Source: Saccharofermentans sp. (GTDB lineage Bacteria > Bacillota > Clostridia > Saccharofermentanales > Saccharofermentanaceae). Taken from it: a stretch of DNA of 64,000 bases. The notes under the pieces were generated by a model, which saw only the letters and a list, made by a program, of their open reading frames with translations, was not told the DNA's origin and made no database searches. The translations under genes were made by a program, and so were the position numbers. Positions 7,686 through 16,161 of the stretch are shown one piece after another. The stretch lies in the NCBI GenBank assembly GCA_024403695.1, contig JAKSRI010000002.1:1-64000 (forward strand), given 5' to 3'. Each line of letters starts with the position of its first letter. Positions within the stretch are counted from its first letter, which is position 1.

Positions 7686-8615
7686 TCACTCATCAAACAG
7701 TGGAGTGGAGAAGTATCTTTCAGCTGTGTCTGGAAGAACAGTAACAACTGTCTTGCCTTCGCCGAGCTTCTCTGCGAGCTTGATGGCAGCCGCTACATTT
7801 GTGCCGGAACTGATACCACACATAATGCCTTCTTCACGAGCGAGTTTACGGGAGATTGCAAGTGCTTCATCATCAGTAACGATGTAGATGTCATCATAAA
7901 TCTCTGTGTTAAGAATGTCTGGGATAATTCCATCACCGATACCCATCTGAAGGTGGGTTCCGATGTTACCACCAGCAAGGATAGCAGCATTCTCTGGCTC
8001 TACAGCCCAGATCTCCATCTCAGGATACTGAGCCTTAAGGACTTCACCGATACCAGTTAATGTTCCACCTGTTCCGATACCAGAACAGAAACCATCGATA
8101 GGACCTTCAACCTGCTCCATGATCTCGAGGGCAGTGTGGTTCTTATGAGCACGAATATTATTCTTGTTTGTGAACTGCTGAGGAACAAATACATTAGGAT
8201 CTTCTTCCTGCATTCTAAGAGCAGTATTAAGACATTCCTGGATGCAGGCACCGATATCGCCAGCATCGTGAATAAGGATTACTTCCGCACCGTAGTGGCG
8301 AACTAACTTGCGACGCTCCTCAGAAACGGAGTCAGGCATAATGATAATTGTCTTATAGCCGCGAACTGCACCAACAAGAGCGAGACCGATACCCTGATTA
8401 CCAGAAGTTGGCTCTACGATAATTGTATTCTCGTTGATGCGGCCTTCCTTCTCAGCAGCCTTAATCATCTCGAAAGCAGTTCTTGTCTTAATAGAACCAC
8501 CAACATTTAATCCTTCGAACTTAACCAGAATCTGAGCACTGCCTGGCTTTGTCATTTTATTAAGACGAACCATTGGTGTATGTCCGATAGCTTCAAGCAC
8601 GTTGTTATAAATCAT
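7686..8615 (-). CDS. cysK: Cysteine synthase A (O-acetylserine sulfhydrylase)
   Basis: A 309-residue PLP enzyme that makes cysteine from O-acetylserine and sulfide in the cytoplasm. K43 in NVGGSIKTR is the PLP lysine; TSGNQG (70-75) binds the substrate carboxylate; GIGTGGT binds the PLP phosphate. NVGGSIKTR replaces the usual NPxxSxKDR. GISSGTNVAAA and TVLPDTAERYFSTPLF near the C-terminus are typical. Length is normal. It is transcribed alone, convergent with the toxin gene and divergent from a PHP phosphoesterase; on its strand a TATAAT lies at 8649-8654. No T-box was seen upstream. Confidence 0.95.
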   Translation of the reverse strand: MIYNNVLEAIGHTPMVRLNKMTKPGSAQILVKFEGLNVGGSIKTRTAFEMIKAAEKEGRINENTIIVEPTSGNQGIGLALVGAVRGYKTIIIMPDSVSEERRKLVRHYGAEVILIHDAGDIGACIQECLNTALRMQEEDPNVFVPQQFTNKNNIRAHKNHTALEIMEQVEGPIDGFCSGIGTGGTLTGIGEVLKAQYPEMEIWAVEPENAAILAGGNIGTHLQMGIGDGIIPDILNTEIYDDIYIVTDDEALAISRKLAREEGIMCGISSGTNVAAAIKLAEKLGEGKTVVTVLPDTAERYFSTPLFDE

Positions 8616-8712
8616 TATGAATACCCCGTCATTAATTTTCCCTATCTGATTATACGCCCTTATTAAAATATTTCTATTAGCAATTAGTTATTCATAGTAG
8701 TAATCTGTTTTT

Positions 8713-9576
8713 ATGAATAAATATAAAAACATCGATTTACACATGCATTCTACTTATTCTGATGGCACAGATACTCCTGCGACATTAGTAGAGAACGCTA
8801 ATATAATAGGACTTGATCTAATGAGTCTTACTGATCATGACACCATTAAGGGGTGTCAGAATCTGTTGGCGCTCGCAAAACATCCGGATTTTGTTACGGG
8901 AATAGAGTTTTCTTGTAAGTCCAATGGTCAGAAATGCCATCTTCTCGGATATGGCTTTGATATTAATGATAATGGAATTAAGGCCATAACTGATGCCACT
9001 TATAAGGCGAGAGTTGATAAGGTTGCTTGCACTTTCGACTACCTTAAAGATAACTTCAATATAGTTATCCCAGAAGCAGACATGAACGAGGCCCTTAGCA
9101 GTAACAGCCCAAGCCACTCCCACGTGGCACAGCTTATGATTAAGAATGGCTTTGCTTCAGATACGGTTGAAGCCTTCCGAATAATTGATGGCTATCAGGG
9201 TAAGGGATCATATGTTACCCCTGAAGAGGCGATAGAGGTTATCCTTGGCGCAGGTGGTGTGCCTGTTTTGGCCCATGGCGTTTTCGAGGACGGTGGAGGA
9301 AACCTTGACTTCAATGAGATGCAGTCTCGTGTGCGAAAGCTAAAGGATGCGGGTCTCATGGGACTTGAGTGCTATTACTCCACTTTCGAGCAGAAGCACC
9401 ACGACATCATGCTAACGTTGGCGACGGAGTTTAATCTCTTGGTTACAGCTGGAAGTGATTATCACGGCACAAACAAAACGGTTCCTTTCGCACACACGGG
9501 CAAGTTTCCGGTAAAGCCAGAGACTATGGAGCCTTTTTATGACGTGATTGCTGATAAAGTGATTTCTGCCGTTTAA
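8713..9576 (+). CDS. PHP-domain phosphoesterase (TrpH/YciV-like)
   Basis: A 287-residue PHP protein. DLHMHSTYSDGT (residues 8-19), SLTDHDT (about 39-45), GIEFSC and the C-terminal TAGSDYHG supply the metal-binding His and Asp residues. Relatives hydrolyse 3',5'-bisphosphate nucleotides or the 5' ends of short RNAs, so it is probably a cytoplasmic nucleotidase/exonuclease. Metal ligands look intact. It is divergent from cysK and 67 bases upstream of galE. A pAp-phosphatase role next to cysK would fit sulfur metabolism but is inference. Confidence 0.85.
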   Translation: MNKYKNIDLHMHSTYSDGTDTPATLVENANIIGLDLMSLTDHDTIKGCQNLLALAKHPDFVTGIEFSCKSNGQKCHLLGYGFDINDNGIKAITDATYKARVDKVACTFDYLKDNFNIVIPEADMNEALSSNSPSHSHVAQLMIKNGFASDTVEAFRIIDGYQGKGSYVTPEEAIEVILGAGGVPVLAHGVFEDGGGNLDFNEMQSRVRKLKDAGLMGLECYYSTFEQKHHDIMLTLATEFNLLVTAGSDYHGTNKTVPFAHTGKFPVKPETMEPFYDVIADKVISAV

Positions 9577-9643
9577 TACAAACCTTGAGAAGAGGCGTTA
9601 ACAAGAGTATCCTATAACAAATTCAAAAAAGTGGAGGGCTTTT

Positions 9644-10660
9644 ATGAAGATTTTGGTAACAGGTGGAACAGGTTATATCGGTTCCCATACATGCGTAGAG
9701 CTTATTAAAGCGGGCCACGAAGTAGTAATCTTCGACAATCTCTATAATTCAAAGATTGATGTAGTTGATAAGATTGAGCAGATCACAGGCGTACGACCTG
9801 TATTTTATAATGCTGACCTTAAGGATAAGGAGAGCATGCGCGTAGTATTCGAGGATAACAAGGATGCTATGTTCGATACAGTAATTCACTTTGCTGGACT
9901 TAAGGCGGTTGGTGAGTCAGTTGCGAAGCCTCTCATGTACTATAAGAATAATATTGCTGGAACAATTAATCTGACTGAGCTCATGAATGAGTACGGATGT
10001 AAGAGCATTGTTTTCAGTTCTTCTGCAACTGTTTATGGTTCACCTAAGTCAGTGCCTATCAGTGAGGATTTCCCACTTCATACAACAAATCCTTATGGAT
10101 CTACAAAGCTTATGCTGGAGCAGATTTTGTCTGATTTCTGCGTGCCAGATCCTGAGTGGAGTGTTGTTCTTTTGAGATATTTCAATCCAGTTGGTGCACA
10201 CGAGAGTGGACTTATCGGTGAGTCACCAAATGGAATTCCTAATAACCTTATGCCATATATCATGCAGGTAGCTATCGGTAAGCTTCCACAGCTTGGCGTA
10301 TTTGGTAACGATTACCCAACACCTGATGGAACTGGTGTTCGTGATTACATTCACGTTGTGGATCTTGCAAAGGGTCACGTGTGTGCAGTGGATAAGGCAA
10401 CTTCTGCCAAGGGAGTTAATATCTACAACCTTGGTACAGGTATTGGTTATTCAGTTCTTGATATTGTTAAGGCGTTTGAGGCTGCAAATGACGTTAAGGT
10501 TCCTTATGTGATTAAGGACAGACGTGCGGGTGACATCGCGGAATGTTATGCAAACCCAGCGAAAGCAAAGACAGAACTCGGCTGGGAGGCGCAGTACAAC
10601 CTCGAGAGAATGTGCAAGGACTCTTGGAACTTTATTAAGACTTCTGAGAATGTAGAATAA
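9644..10660 (+). CDS. galE: UDP-glucose 4-epimerase
   Basis: A 338-residue extended SDR enzyme that interconverts UDP-glucose and UDP-galactose. TGGTGYIGSHT at residues 6-16 binds NAD; HFAGLKAVGES, SSSATVYG and YGSTK (Tyr and Lys catalytic) follow; the C-terminus has the usual RRAGDIAECYANPAKA. Length and motifs match GalE. It starts behind GTGGAGGG and ends in a strong terminator, so it is a single gene, perhaps read through from the PHP gene. No other galactose genes are nearby. Confidence 0.95.
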   Translation: MKILVTGGTGYIGSHTCVELIKAGHEVVIFDNLYNSKIDVVDKIEQITGVRPVFYNADLKDKESMRVVFEDNKDAMFDTVIHFAGLKAVGESVAKPLMYYKNNIAGTINLTELMNEYGCKSIVFSSSATVYGSPKSVPISEDFPLHTTNPYGSTKLMLEQILSDFCVPDPEWSVVLLRYFNPVGAHESGLIGESPNGIPNNLMPYIMQVAIGKLPQLGVFGNDYPTPDGTGVRDYIHVVDLAKGHVCAVDKATSAKGVNIYNLGTGIGYSVLDIVKAFEAANDVKVPYVIKDRRAGDIAECYANPAKAKTELGWEAQYNLERMCKDSWNFIKTSENVE

Positions 10661-10687
10661 TAGTATTTAAATTGTTGTTTCAAGTTG

Positions 10688-10723
10688 AACTTCCAGGATG
10701 CTAGGCCATCTTGGAAGTTTTTG
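10688..10723 (+). terminator. galE terminator
   Basis: AACTTCCAGGATG (10688-10700) pairs with CATCTTGGAAGTT (10707-10719) with one G-U, followed by a T tract. Confidence 0.85.
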
Positions 10724-10812
10724 TATGCGATAAATAAAGTAATTTTGATTGAATTGCTACTTTGAAGGGTATAGATTACCTAGGGGGGAGTTAATACAAT
10801 GGAGGAAAACTT

Positions 10813-12234
10813 ATGAAAAGATTCAAATCGGTATTGGCAATTGCGGTTGTAGCGGCTATGACATTATCAGTGGCTGCTTGCAGTAAGTCCGACTCGAATG
10901 ATAAGAAGAAGCATAGCAAGAAAAATTCAGATAACTTGGAAATATCTTTTGAGACAGAGAGTGTTTCTGAAAATTCTAATTTAGCTGAAGAAACAGTTGA
11001 GGAAACAGGGGACTTGAATCAGACATATTACGACTATGTAGCTAATGCCATCATTCCTGAAATTGGCTTATCCGACGTTGATAGTTCTTTGATTATGGCT
11101 TTTGGTTCAGGTAATTTTCATCAGCAGTCAGATTTTCAGCCTAAGCTCGGTTTATTGTCCGCAGATGTCCGTGATTATAACGGAGATGGAGTACTTGATT
11201 TGGTGACATACTCTCTTTCTGATATGCCATCTGCAAGTACTAGTACAGGCGTTGTTATGGCAGAAAGATGGAATGGTTATGCAGATAACTTTCTTTCTGT
11301 AACAGCTCGTTTTTATACTTTTGAGAATGGCGTGGTTACTTTCAAAAATCAGGTGGATTCTATTACTGAGATGAGTGGTGATAGTATAGGAACACTTATT
11401 TATGGTGTATATGATGATGAGGGAAGTGTGTTTATTTATGGTAGTTGCAATACAGAAACTCCAGAAACATATGGTCCTCGTAAAACTAATATTTATCATG
11501 TTGAGGGTGACTCTTTTGTATTTGATGCTACACAGGGATTCTATGGATTTGGACAGGCTAGTGTTGATGGAGATCCTAATGTGATTGCTGGAACAGCTGG
11601 AGTTGATTTTGCTCCTACAGCTATGGGAACTGCATTGACGCACGTTAATGTTAATGTTTTTGAGGATTCAAGTGTAGACTGCAATGGTAGCGTTCTTGGT
11701 GGCGTTAAGGTTGGATATTATGAATCTATGAATGATGTTGAGATTAAACTTTATGATTTATCATTGCTAAGAAGTGTACTTAATAGTGGTATAGGTGAAC
11801 TTGCAGCTAGAGCTCCAATGCCTGTATTCGAGGCACCAACAAATATTGTTCCTGAAGCTGAAGCGAATGCACTTGTAGATAGGGTAACAGCCAGTACAGG
11901 AGTGGCTTTTAATTTTGATGGAGTTACTTTGATTGATGGTGGTGGAAGCTTGTTAACTTACTCATCTGCAAGTAACGTATCACTTAAGATTAGATATAGT
12001 GCTGATGGTAAACTTCAGATTATTGACTCAACTTACAAGTCAACAAGTCCTTGTGAAGATTGGTATACAGTAAAGGACGCTGTTTTCACTGACGCACAGT
12101 TGGCTATTGACCCATCACTTTATTCGACATTCCTTGGTCATTGCGAATGGAATCAAATGAGTCAGAGTAATGATAATGTCAGCATAACTGTAGCAAGAAT
12201 GGATGACTGTTTCTGGACTATTAGATTTAATTAA
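10813..12234 (+). CDS. Uncharacterised secreted lipoprotein
   Basis: A 473-residue protein with a lipoprotein signal (MKRFKSVLAIAVVAAMTLS, lipobox SVAAC, Cys about 23), then a low-complexity Ser/Lys/Glu linker and a large extracellular part. DVRDYNGDGVLDLVTYS near residue 120 looks like a calcium-binding FG-GAP or dockerin-like loop. No catalytic family is recognised. ATG follows GGAGGAAAA. It is a single gene between terminators, followed by a DUF6273 lipoprotein; they may share an envelope context. Confidence 0.75.
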   Translation: MKRFKSVLAIAVVAAMTLSVAACSKSDSNDKKKHSKKNSDNLEISFETESVSENSNLAEETVEETGDLNQTYYDYVANAIIPEIGLSDVDSSLIMAFGSGNFHQQSDFQPKLGLLSADVRDYNGDGVLDLVTYSLSDMPSASTSTGVVMAERWNGYADNFLSVTARFYTFENGVVTFKNQVDSITEMSGDSIGTLIYGVYDDEGSVFIYGSCNTETPETYGPRKTNIYHVEGDSFVFDATQGFYGFGQASVDGDPNVIAGTAGVDFAPTAMGTALTHVNVNVFEDSSVDCNGSVLGGVKVGYYESMNDVEIKLYDLSLLRSVLNSGIGELAARAPMPVFEAPTNIVPEAEANALVDRVTASTGVAFNFDGVTLIDGGGSLLTYSSASNVSLKIRYSADGKLQIIDSTYKSTSPCEDWYTVKDAVFTDAQLAIDPSLYSTFLGHCEWNQMSQSNDNVSITVARMDDCFWTIRFN

Positions 12235-12268
12235 TAGACATTCAAACCTAAATGTAAATTTATATTGG

Positions 12269-12304
12269 AATCTCCTGTGTATGAATGGTGCACAGGAGAT
12301 TTGC
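12269..12304 (+). terminator. Hairpin after the 10813 lipoprotein gene
   Basis: AATCTCCTGTG (12269-12279) and CACAGGAGATT (12291-12301) are perfect arms around an 11-base loop. The T tract is weak. The stem resembles the terminator at 13314, suggesting common descent of the two trailers. Confidence 0.7.
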
Positions 12305-12571
12305 ATTTGACAATCCAAGAAATGGTTTCCCTTACCGATCATGATGAAACACCGTGGAAAGGACTCATAACTCCAGAGTAAAGATGGAGGCTTTGGAAGA
12401 TGCTAGAAGTCAGTACCATTAATGCTTTTGATAAATAAGTGACAAAATAACCTCGTTTATGGATGCTTAGTAACAGCTTATTTCTTTGGTTTATTATTTT
12501 ACACCAGACCATTATTGTACTATTCTCATATTATCTTTCGGAAATACAATTGAGTTAAGAAGGAGTGGAAT
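12305..12571 (+). other. Non-coding stretch, possible gene remnant
   Basis: No complete gene was found here. A short frame (12268-12375) reads LTIQEMVSLTDHDETPWKG before a stop, which faintly resembles the C-terminal motif of Panacea/SocA-type (DUF4065) antitoxins (LTHxxxPWK). It lacks a start and overlaps a terminator, so it could be a decayed remnant or chance. The remainder is AT-rich and leads to an AAGGAGTGG ribosome site. Confidence 0.25.
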
Positions 12572-13291
12572 ATGAAAAAGTATAATTTAAAGTTAATCAC
12601 AGCAGGTCTTGTAGGTGTTATGGCTTTCTCAATGATGGGATGTTCTGATAAGAGTTCTTCAGAAAGTGAAGAAAAGAATGTAGCAGAAGAGACTGAGAAG
12701 GTAGAGACTGAGCCAAACGAGTCTGAGGTTAATGAAAGTGTATTGCCTGACAATGATAAAGAGATTGAAGTGGGCGACATAATCACATTCGGTAATTATG
12801 GTGACGAAGCTATTACATGGCGTGTTCTTGATAAAGAAGATGGTAAGGTCTTATTAATTACAGAAAATGAGCTGACTGAAAAGAAGTATCATGATAGTGG
12901 AGTAAGTGTAACTTGGGAAAGTTCTACATTAAGAGCTTGGCTTAATAGTGATTTTTATAATGAAGCATTCTCACCTGATGAACAGGATGAGATTCTGACA
13001 ACAACAGTAATAGCTGCTCCTAATCCAGAATACAATATTGACCCAGGCAATGATACACAGGATAAAGTGTACTTGCTTAGCATTGATGAGGTTAATAAGT
13101 ATTTTAATTCTGATGAGTCCAGAACAATATCTTCTGAAGGATCAACAAATTGTTGGTGGCTTCGTACGCCTGGTAATTGTGATTACTTCGCTGCTTTTGT
13201 TGATGGTAGTGGCACAATATGGTACGACGGTAATGCCGCAGTTAATGGATATAATGTTGTCCGTCCAGCTATGTGGATAAGTGTTGAGTAA
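12572..13291 (+). CDS. DUF6273 lipoprotein (C-type-lectin-like fold candidate)
   Basis: A 239-residue lipoprotein: MKKYNLKLITAGLVGVMAF signal, lipobox SMMGC, an acidic linker rich in Glu (residues 28-65), then one DUF6273 domain with GDIITFGNY, ITWRVLD, TWESSTLRAWLNSDFY, DKVYLLSIDEV, CWWLRTPGN and VVRPAMWIS. It is the minimal secreted form of the domain that ends the TIR gene at 2738. Residues in the final variable stretch are mostly encoded by codons ending in C or T (AAT TGT GAT TAC TTC; TAC GAC GGT AAT GCC). No hairpin follows at the DGR position; a normal terminator comes later. Ligand unknown. Confidence 0.85.
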   Translation: MKKYNLKLITAGLVGVMAFSMMGCSDKSSSESEEKNVAEETEKVETEPNESEVNESVLPDNDKEIEVGDIITFGNYGDEAITWRVLDKEDGKVLLITENELTEKKYHDSGVSVTWESSTLRAWLNSDFYNEAFSPDEQDEILTTTVIAAPNPEYNIDPGNDTQDKVYLLSIDEVNKYFNSDESRTISSEGSTNCWWLRTPGNCDYFAAFVDGSGTIWYDGNAAVNGYNVVRPAMWISVE

Positions 13292-13313
13292 TAATTAATG
13301 AAAATATATATTG

Positions 13314-13354
13314 AAATCTCCCGTGATACCTAGTGGTGCGCGGGAGATTTTTAT
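13314..13354 (+). terminator. Terminator of the DUF6273 lipoprotein gene
   Basis: AAATCTCCCGTG (13314-13325) pairs with CGCGGGAGATTT (13339-13350), followed by T residues. Confidence 0.85.
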
Positions 13355-13372
13355 ATTGCAATATTTATATAG

Positions 13373-13400
13373 TTGAAATATCACGATATCGTGATATAAT
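13373..13400 (+). promoter_or_regulatory. Promoter spanned by a perfect 20-bp palindrome
   Basis: TTGAAA (13373-13378), 16 bp, TATAAT (13395-13400). ATATCACGATATCGTGATAT (13378-13397) is a perfect palindrome filling the spacer and touching both boxes. It is an evident operator for the DUF4160/DUF2442 operon; the HTH in the second gene product is the likely ligand. Confidence 0.8.
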
Positions 13401-13424
13401 AACAAGCGGATAGGAGGGGGGATA

Positions 13425-13679
13425 ATGCCGATATTAGCTAGATTCTATGGTATAGTTATTAAAATGTATTTTCTGCAAAGCGAACACAATCCACCTCATA
13501 TTCATGCGTTTTATAACGAAGATGTTGCAGCGATAGATATTATGACAGGTGAAGTGTTGGATGGTTATATACCGGCCAAAGCTCTGAATCAAGTTAGAGA
13601 GTGGATTGGGTTAAATAAAGATGAGATAAAGCGTATTTGGGAGACTCAAGAGTTTAAAAAACTCCCTCCTCTAGAATAA
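13425..13679 (+). CDS. DUF4160 protein (putative toxin-antitoxin component)
   Basis: An 84-residue protein of the DUF4160 family, recognised from the MPxIxRFYGI start and the EHNPPHIHAFY motif, with the typical LPPLE end. DUF4160 genes are usually paired with DUF2442 genes in compact modules thought to be toxin-antitoxin systems; the biochemical activity is not established. Starts behind AGGAGGGG. The DUF2442 gene follows 14 bases later, and both sit under a palindromic operator. Confidence 0.85.
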   Translation: MPILARFYGIVIKMYFLQSEHNPPHIHAFYNEDVAAIDIMTGEVLDGYIPAKALNQVREWIGLNKDEIKRIWETQEFKKLPPLE

Positions 13680-13693
13680 GGTGGTGATATTCA

Positions 13694-14155
13694 ATGTTTC
13701 ACAAGGTAAAAAAAGTAAGTCCGTTGCCGGATTTTCAATTAAGTGTTCAGTTCTGTGAAGGGGTAACAAAAATCTATGATGTTAGCCTTTTATTTGAGAC
13801 TTTGCCTGTATTTGGGTATTTCTCTGATAAAAAAGATGAATTTGAACAGGTTAGTGTTGATATAGGTGGATATGGTATTTCTTGGAATGATGATTTAGAT
13901 CTGTCTTGTGATGAGCTGTGGGAGAATGGAAAACTTGTTGAGACTCCATTTGATGGATTAATGTCATTTGCTGATGCTACTGAATTATGGGGATTGAATG
14001 AGAGCACACTAAGAAAGGCTATTACCTATGGAAAACTAGTTGATGGCGTTGATGTTTGTAAATTTGGGAAACAGTGGGTTATATCTATTAGCGCCATGAA
14101 AAGGGAATATGGTGAAGCTTTAGTAATTGACAAGCAGAATGGCAAAACGCTATAA
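13694..14155 (+). CDS. DUF2442 protein fused to a helix-turn-helix domain
   Basis: A 153-residue protein. Residues 1-80 are DUF2442 (FHKVKKVSPLPDFQLSVQFCEG, then YGISWNDDLDLSCDELWENG). Residues 90-150 form an HTH resembling excisionase-type or antitoxin DNA-binding domains (SFADATELWGLNESTLRKAITYGKL, then FGKQWVISISAMKREYG). DUF2442 alone is about 80-100 residues, so this is a fusion; the HTH probably reads the 20-bp palindrome upstream of the operon. Start behind AAGGTGGTGAT. The next feature downstream is the ilv T-box leader. Confidence 0.8.
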   Translation: MFHKVKKVSPLPDFQLSVQFCEGVTKIYDVSLLFETLPVFGYFSDKKDEFEQVSVDIGGYGISWNDDLDLSCDELWENGKLVETPFDGLMSFADATELWGLNESTLRKAITYGKLVDGVDVCKFGKQWVISISAMKREYGEALVIDKQNGKTL

Positions 14156-14167
14156 TACACACTAATA

Positions 14168-14438
14168 GGCGTTGATGAGAAGGAAGATGCACGCGCGCAT
14201 ACAGAGAGTCGGTGGTTGCTGTGAACCGATTGCGTAAATGTAATGATGAGTAGTCTCGGAGCTGCTTGATTGAACATCTGATTAGATAAGTAAATGAAGC
14301 CGGGTTCTCCCGTTATAGAGAGTAGTGTTGTTAGACACGGTGAGTGGGTATTTATACCAAGAAGAGTGGTACCGCGGAATATATTTTTATTTCGTCTCTT
14401 CTGCACATTAGAGGTTTGTGCGGAGGGGGCTTTTTTAT
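14168..14438 (+). ncRNA. T-box leader of the ilv operon (isoleucine specifier proposed)
   Basis: A 270-base leader with T-box landmarks: an AGAGAG and GGTTGCTGTGAACC stem I apical region (about 14203-14230), a proposed specifier ATC (14276-14278, in GAACATCTGA), the antiterminator sequence AAGAGTGGTACCGCGG (14362-14377), and a terminator formed by GTCTCTTCTGCAC (14394-14406) with GTGCGGAGGGGGC (14418-14430) and six T. Uncharged tRNA binding should open ilvBN expression. The Ile specifier assignment is by position and pathway and is less certain than the T-box itself. Confidence 0.9.
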
Positions 14439-14496
14439 TGCTCTTTTCCGGAATCGCAAACCAGGTATAAATCGACTGTTAGGAGGTATTAGTCGT

Positions 14497-16161
14497 ATGA
14501 TTTTAAAGGGAGCAGAGATTGTTGTTAAGACTCTTATCGAGCAGAACATTAAGACTATCTTCGGTTATCCTGGAGGAACAGTAATTGATATTTATGATCA
14601 GCTTTTGAAGCACTCAGATGAGATTGAGCACGTACTTTCTGCTCATGAGCAGGGTGCAGCACATGCAGCTGATGGTTATGCAAGAGCAAGCGGTGACATT
14701 GGTGTCGTTCTCGCGACATCTGGCCCAGGTGCTACAAACCTTGTAACAGGTATTGCTACAGCTTATTTGGATTCTATTCCACTTCTTGCTATTACAGGTA
14801 ACGTTGGAACATCCATGATTGGTAAGGATAGTTTCCAGGAGATTGATATCACTGGTGTGACACTTCCTATTACTAAGCACAACTTCCTCGTTCACAGTGT
14901 AGAGGAGCTCGCAGACACAATCCGTTTGGCTATTAAGATTGCCAAGAGTGGCAGACCAGGTCCTGTACTTGTAGATATTCCTAAGGATGTTCAGCAGAAG
15001 CTTACTGAGTATGTGCCTGCTGCACCAGTAGAGATTGAGCCATTGAAGACTGCTTCTGACGCTGATGTTGATGCTGCAGTTGAGATGATTGCTAAGGCAA
15101 CTCGTCCTTATATCTATCTTGGTGGTGGTGCTGTAAGATCTGGTGCTGGTGAGCTTATTCAGGAGCTTGCTGAGAAGATTGATGGTGTTATGGGTGCTTC
15201 TATGATGGGGCTTTCTGAGGTTCCTGTTACTAACCCAAGATTCCTTGGTATGCAGGGAATGCACGGTCACTACGCATCTTCTATCGCAATGGCTGAGGCA
15301 GATCTCATTATCGCGGCTGGTGTTAGATTCTCTGACAGAGCTACAGGTAATACATTTAAGTTCTCCACAGGTGCTACTAAGATTCACGTTGATCTTGATA
15401 CTTCTGAGTTTGGTAAGAATATTGCAGTTGATCTTAGTGTTGATGCTGATATTAGTGATTTCCTTACAAAGGTAATTGCTAAGCTTGATCAGAAGAAGAA
15501 TGAGGCATGGATGGTTCGCGTTGATACTCTCAAGAAGCAGGAGAAGTCTTACGATGATCCTAACTTCCTTCCAATGCTCGCAGTGAAGGCAGCTTCTGAT
15601 ATTACAACTGCTGATACAAGATGCGTTACTGATGTTGGACAGCACCAGATGTGGGCTGCTCAGCACTATGACTTCACAGAGAAGAGAACATGGATAAGCT
15701 CTGGTGGTCTCGGAACAATGGGATTTGGTATGGGTGCTGCTATCGGTGCTGCATATGGTTCAGGTAAGAGATCAGTTCTTTTCACAGGTGACGGATCCTT
15801 TGCTATGAACATGAACGAGCTCGCTACTGCTGTTACATATAACGTTCCACTTACAATCGTTCTTCTTAATAACGGTGTTCTCGGAATGGTTAGACAGTGG
15901 CAGACACTCTTCTATGATAAGAAGTATTCCAACACAGTTCTTCAGCGTAAGACAGATTTTGTTAAGTTCGCTGAGGCTATGGGTGCTAAGGGATATAAGG
16001 CAACAAATATCGAAGAGTTTAAGGCTGCATTTGCAGACGCTTATTCCCAGGAAGGTCCTACACTTATCGACCTTACAATTGATAAGGATGAGATGGTTCT
16101 TCCAATGGTTCCAGCAGGCGGAACATTTGACAAGATCATTGTAGAGAGGAGTGACAAGTAA
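14497..16161 (+). CDS. ilvB: Acetolactate synthase large (catalytic) subunit
   Basis: A 554-residue TPP enzyme making acetolactate or acetohydroxybutyrate, the first common step to valine, leucine and isoleucine. The ATG at 14497 follows AGGAGG by 10 bases; a longer in-frame ORF reaching 14344 lies inside the T-box and is rejected. FGYPGGTVIDIYD (start), the TPP-activating Glu in AHEQGAAHAADGYARASG, and the TPP-Mg motif GDGSFAMN..LLNN are present. The small subunit overlaps its stop (TAATG). Confidence 0.95.
   Translation: MILKGAEIVVKTLIEQNIKTIFGYPGGTVIDIYDQLLKHSDEIEHVLSAHEQGAAHAADGYARASGDIGVVLATSGPGATNLVTGIATAYLDSIPLLAITGNVGTSMIGKDSFQEIDITGVTLPITKHNFLVHSVEELADTIRLAIKIAKSGRPGPVLVDIPKDVQQKLTEYVPAAPVEIEPLKTASDADVDAAVEMIAKATRPYIYLGGGAVRSGAGELIQELAEKIDGVMGASMMGLSEVPVTNPRFLGMQGMHGHYASSIAMAEADLIIAAGVRFSDRATGNTFKFSTGATKIHVDLDTSEFGKNIAVDLSVDADISDFLTKVIAKLDQKKNEAWMVRVDTLKKQEKSYDDPNFLPMLAVKAASDITTADTRCVTDVGQHQMWAAQHYDFTEKRTWISSGGLGTMGFGMGAAIGAAYGSGKRSVLFTGDGSFAMNMNELATAVTYNVPLTIVLLNNGVLGMVRQWQTLFYDKKYSNTVLQRKTDFVKFAEAMGAKGYKATNIEEFKAAFADAYSQEGPTLIDLTIDKDEMVLPMVPAGGTFDKIIVERSDK

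Noticed and set aside
14344..14496. Longer N-terminus of ilvB
   Set aside because: The in-frame extension lies inside the T-box terminator and leader; AGGAGG precedes the ATG at 14497.
14614..15666. 350-residue minus-strand ORF antisense to ilvB
   Set aside because: Composition (Ser, Cys, Asn, Leu rich) is a mirror of biased codons in ilvB; no ribosome site or domain. The same applies to the long antisense frames over ilvC, ilvD, carB and glnN.
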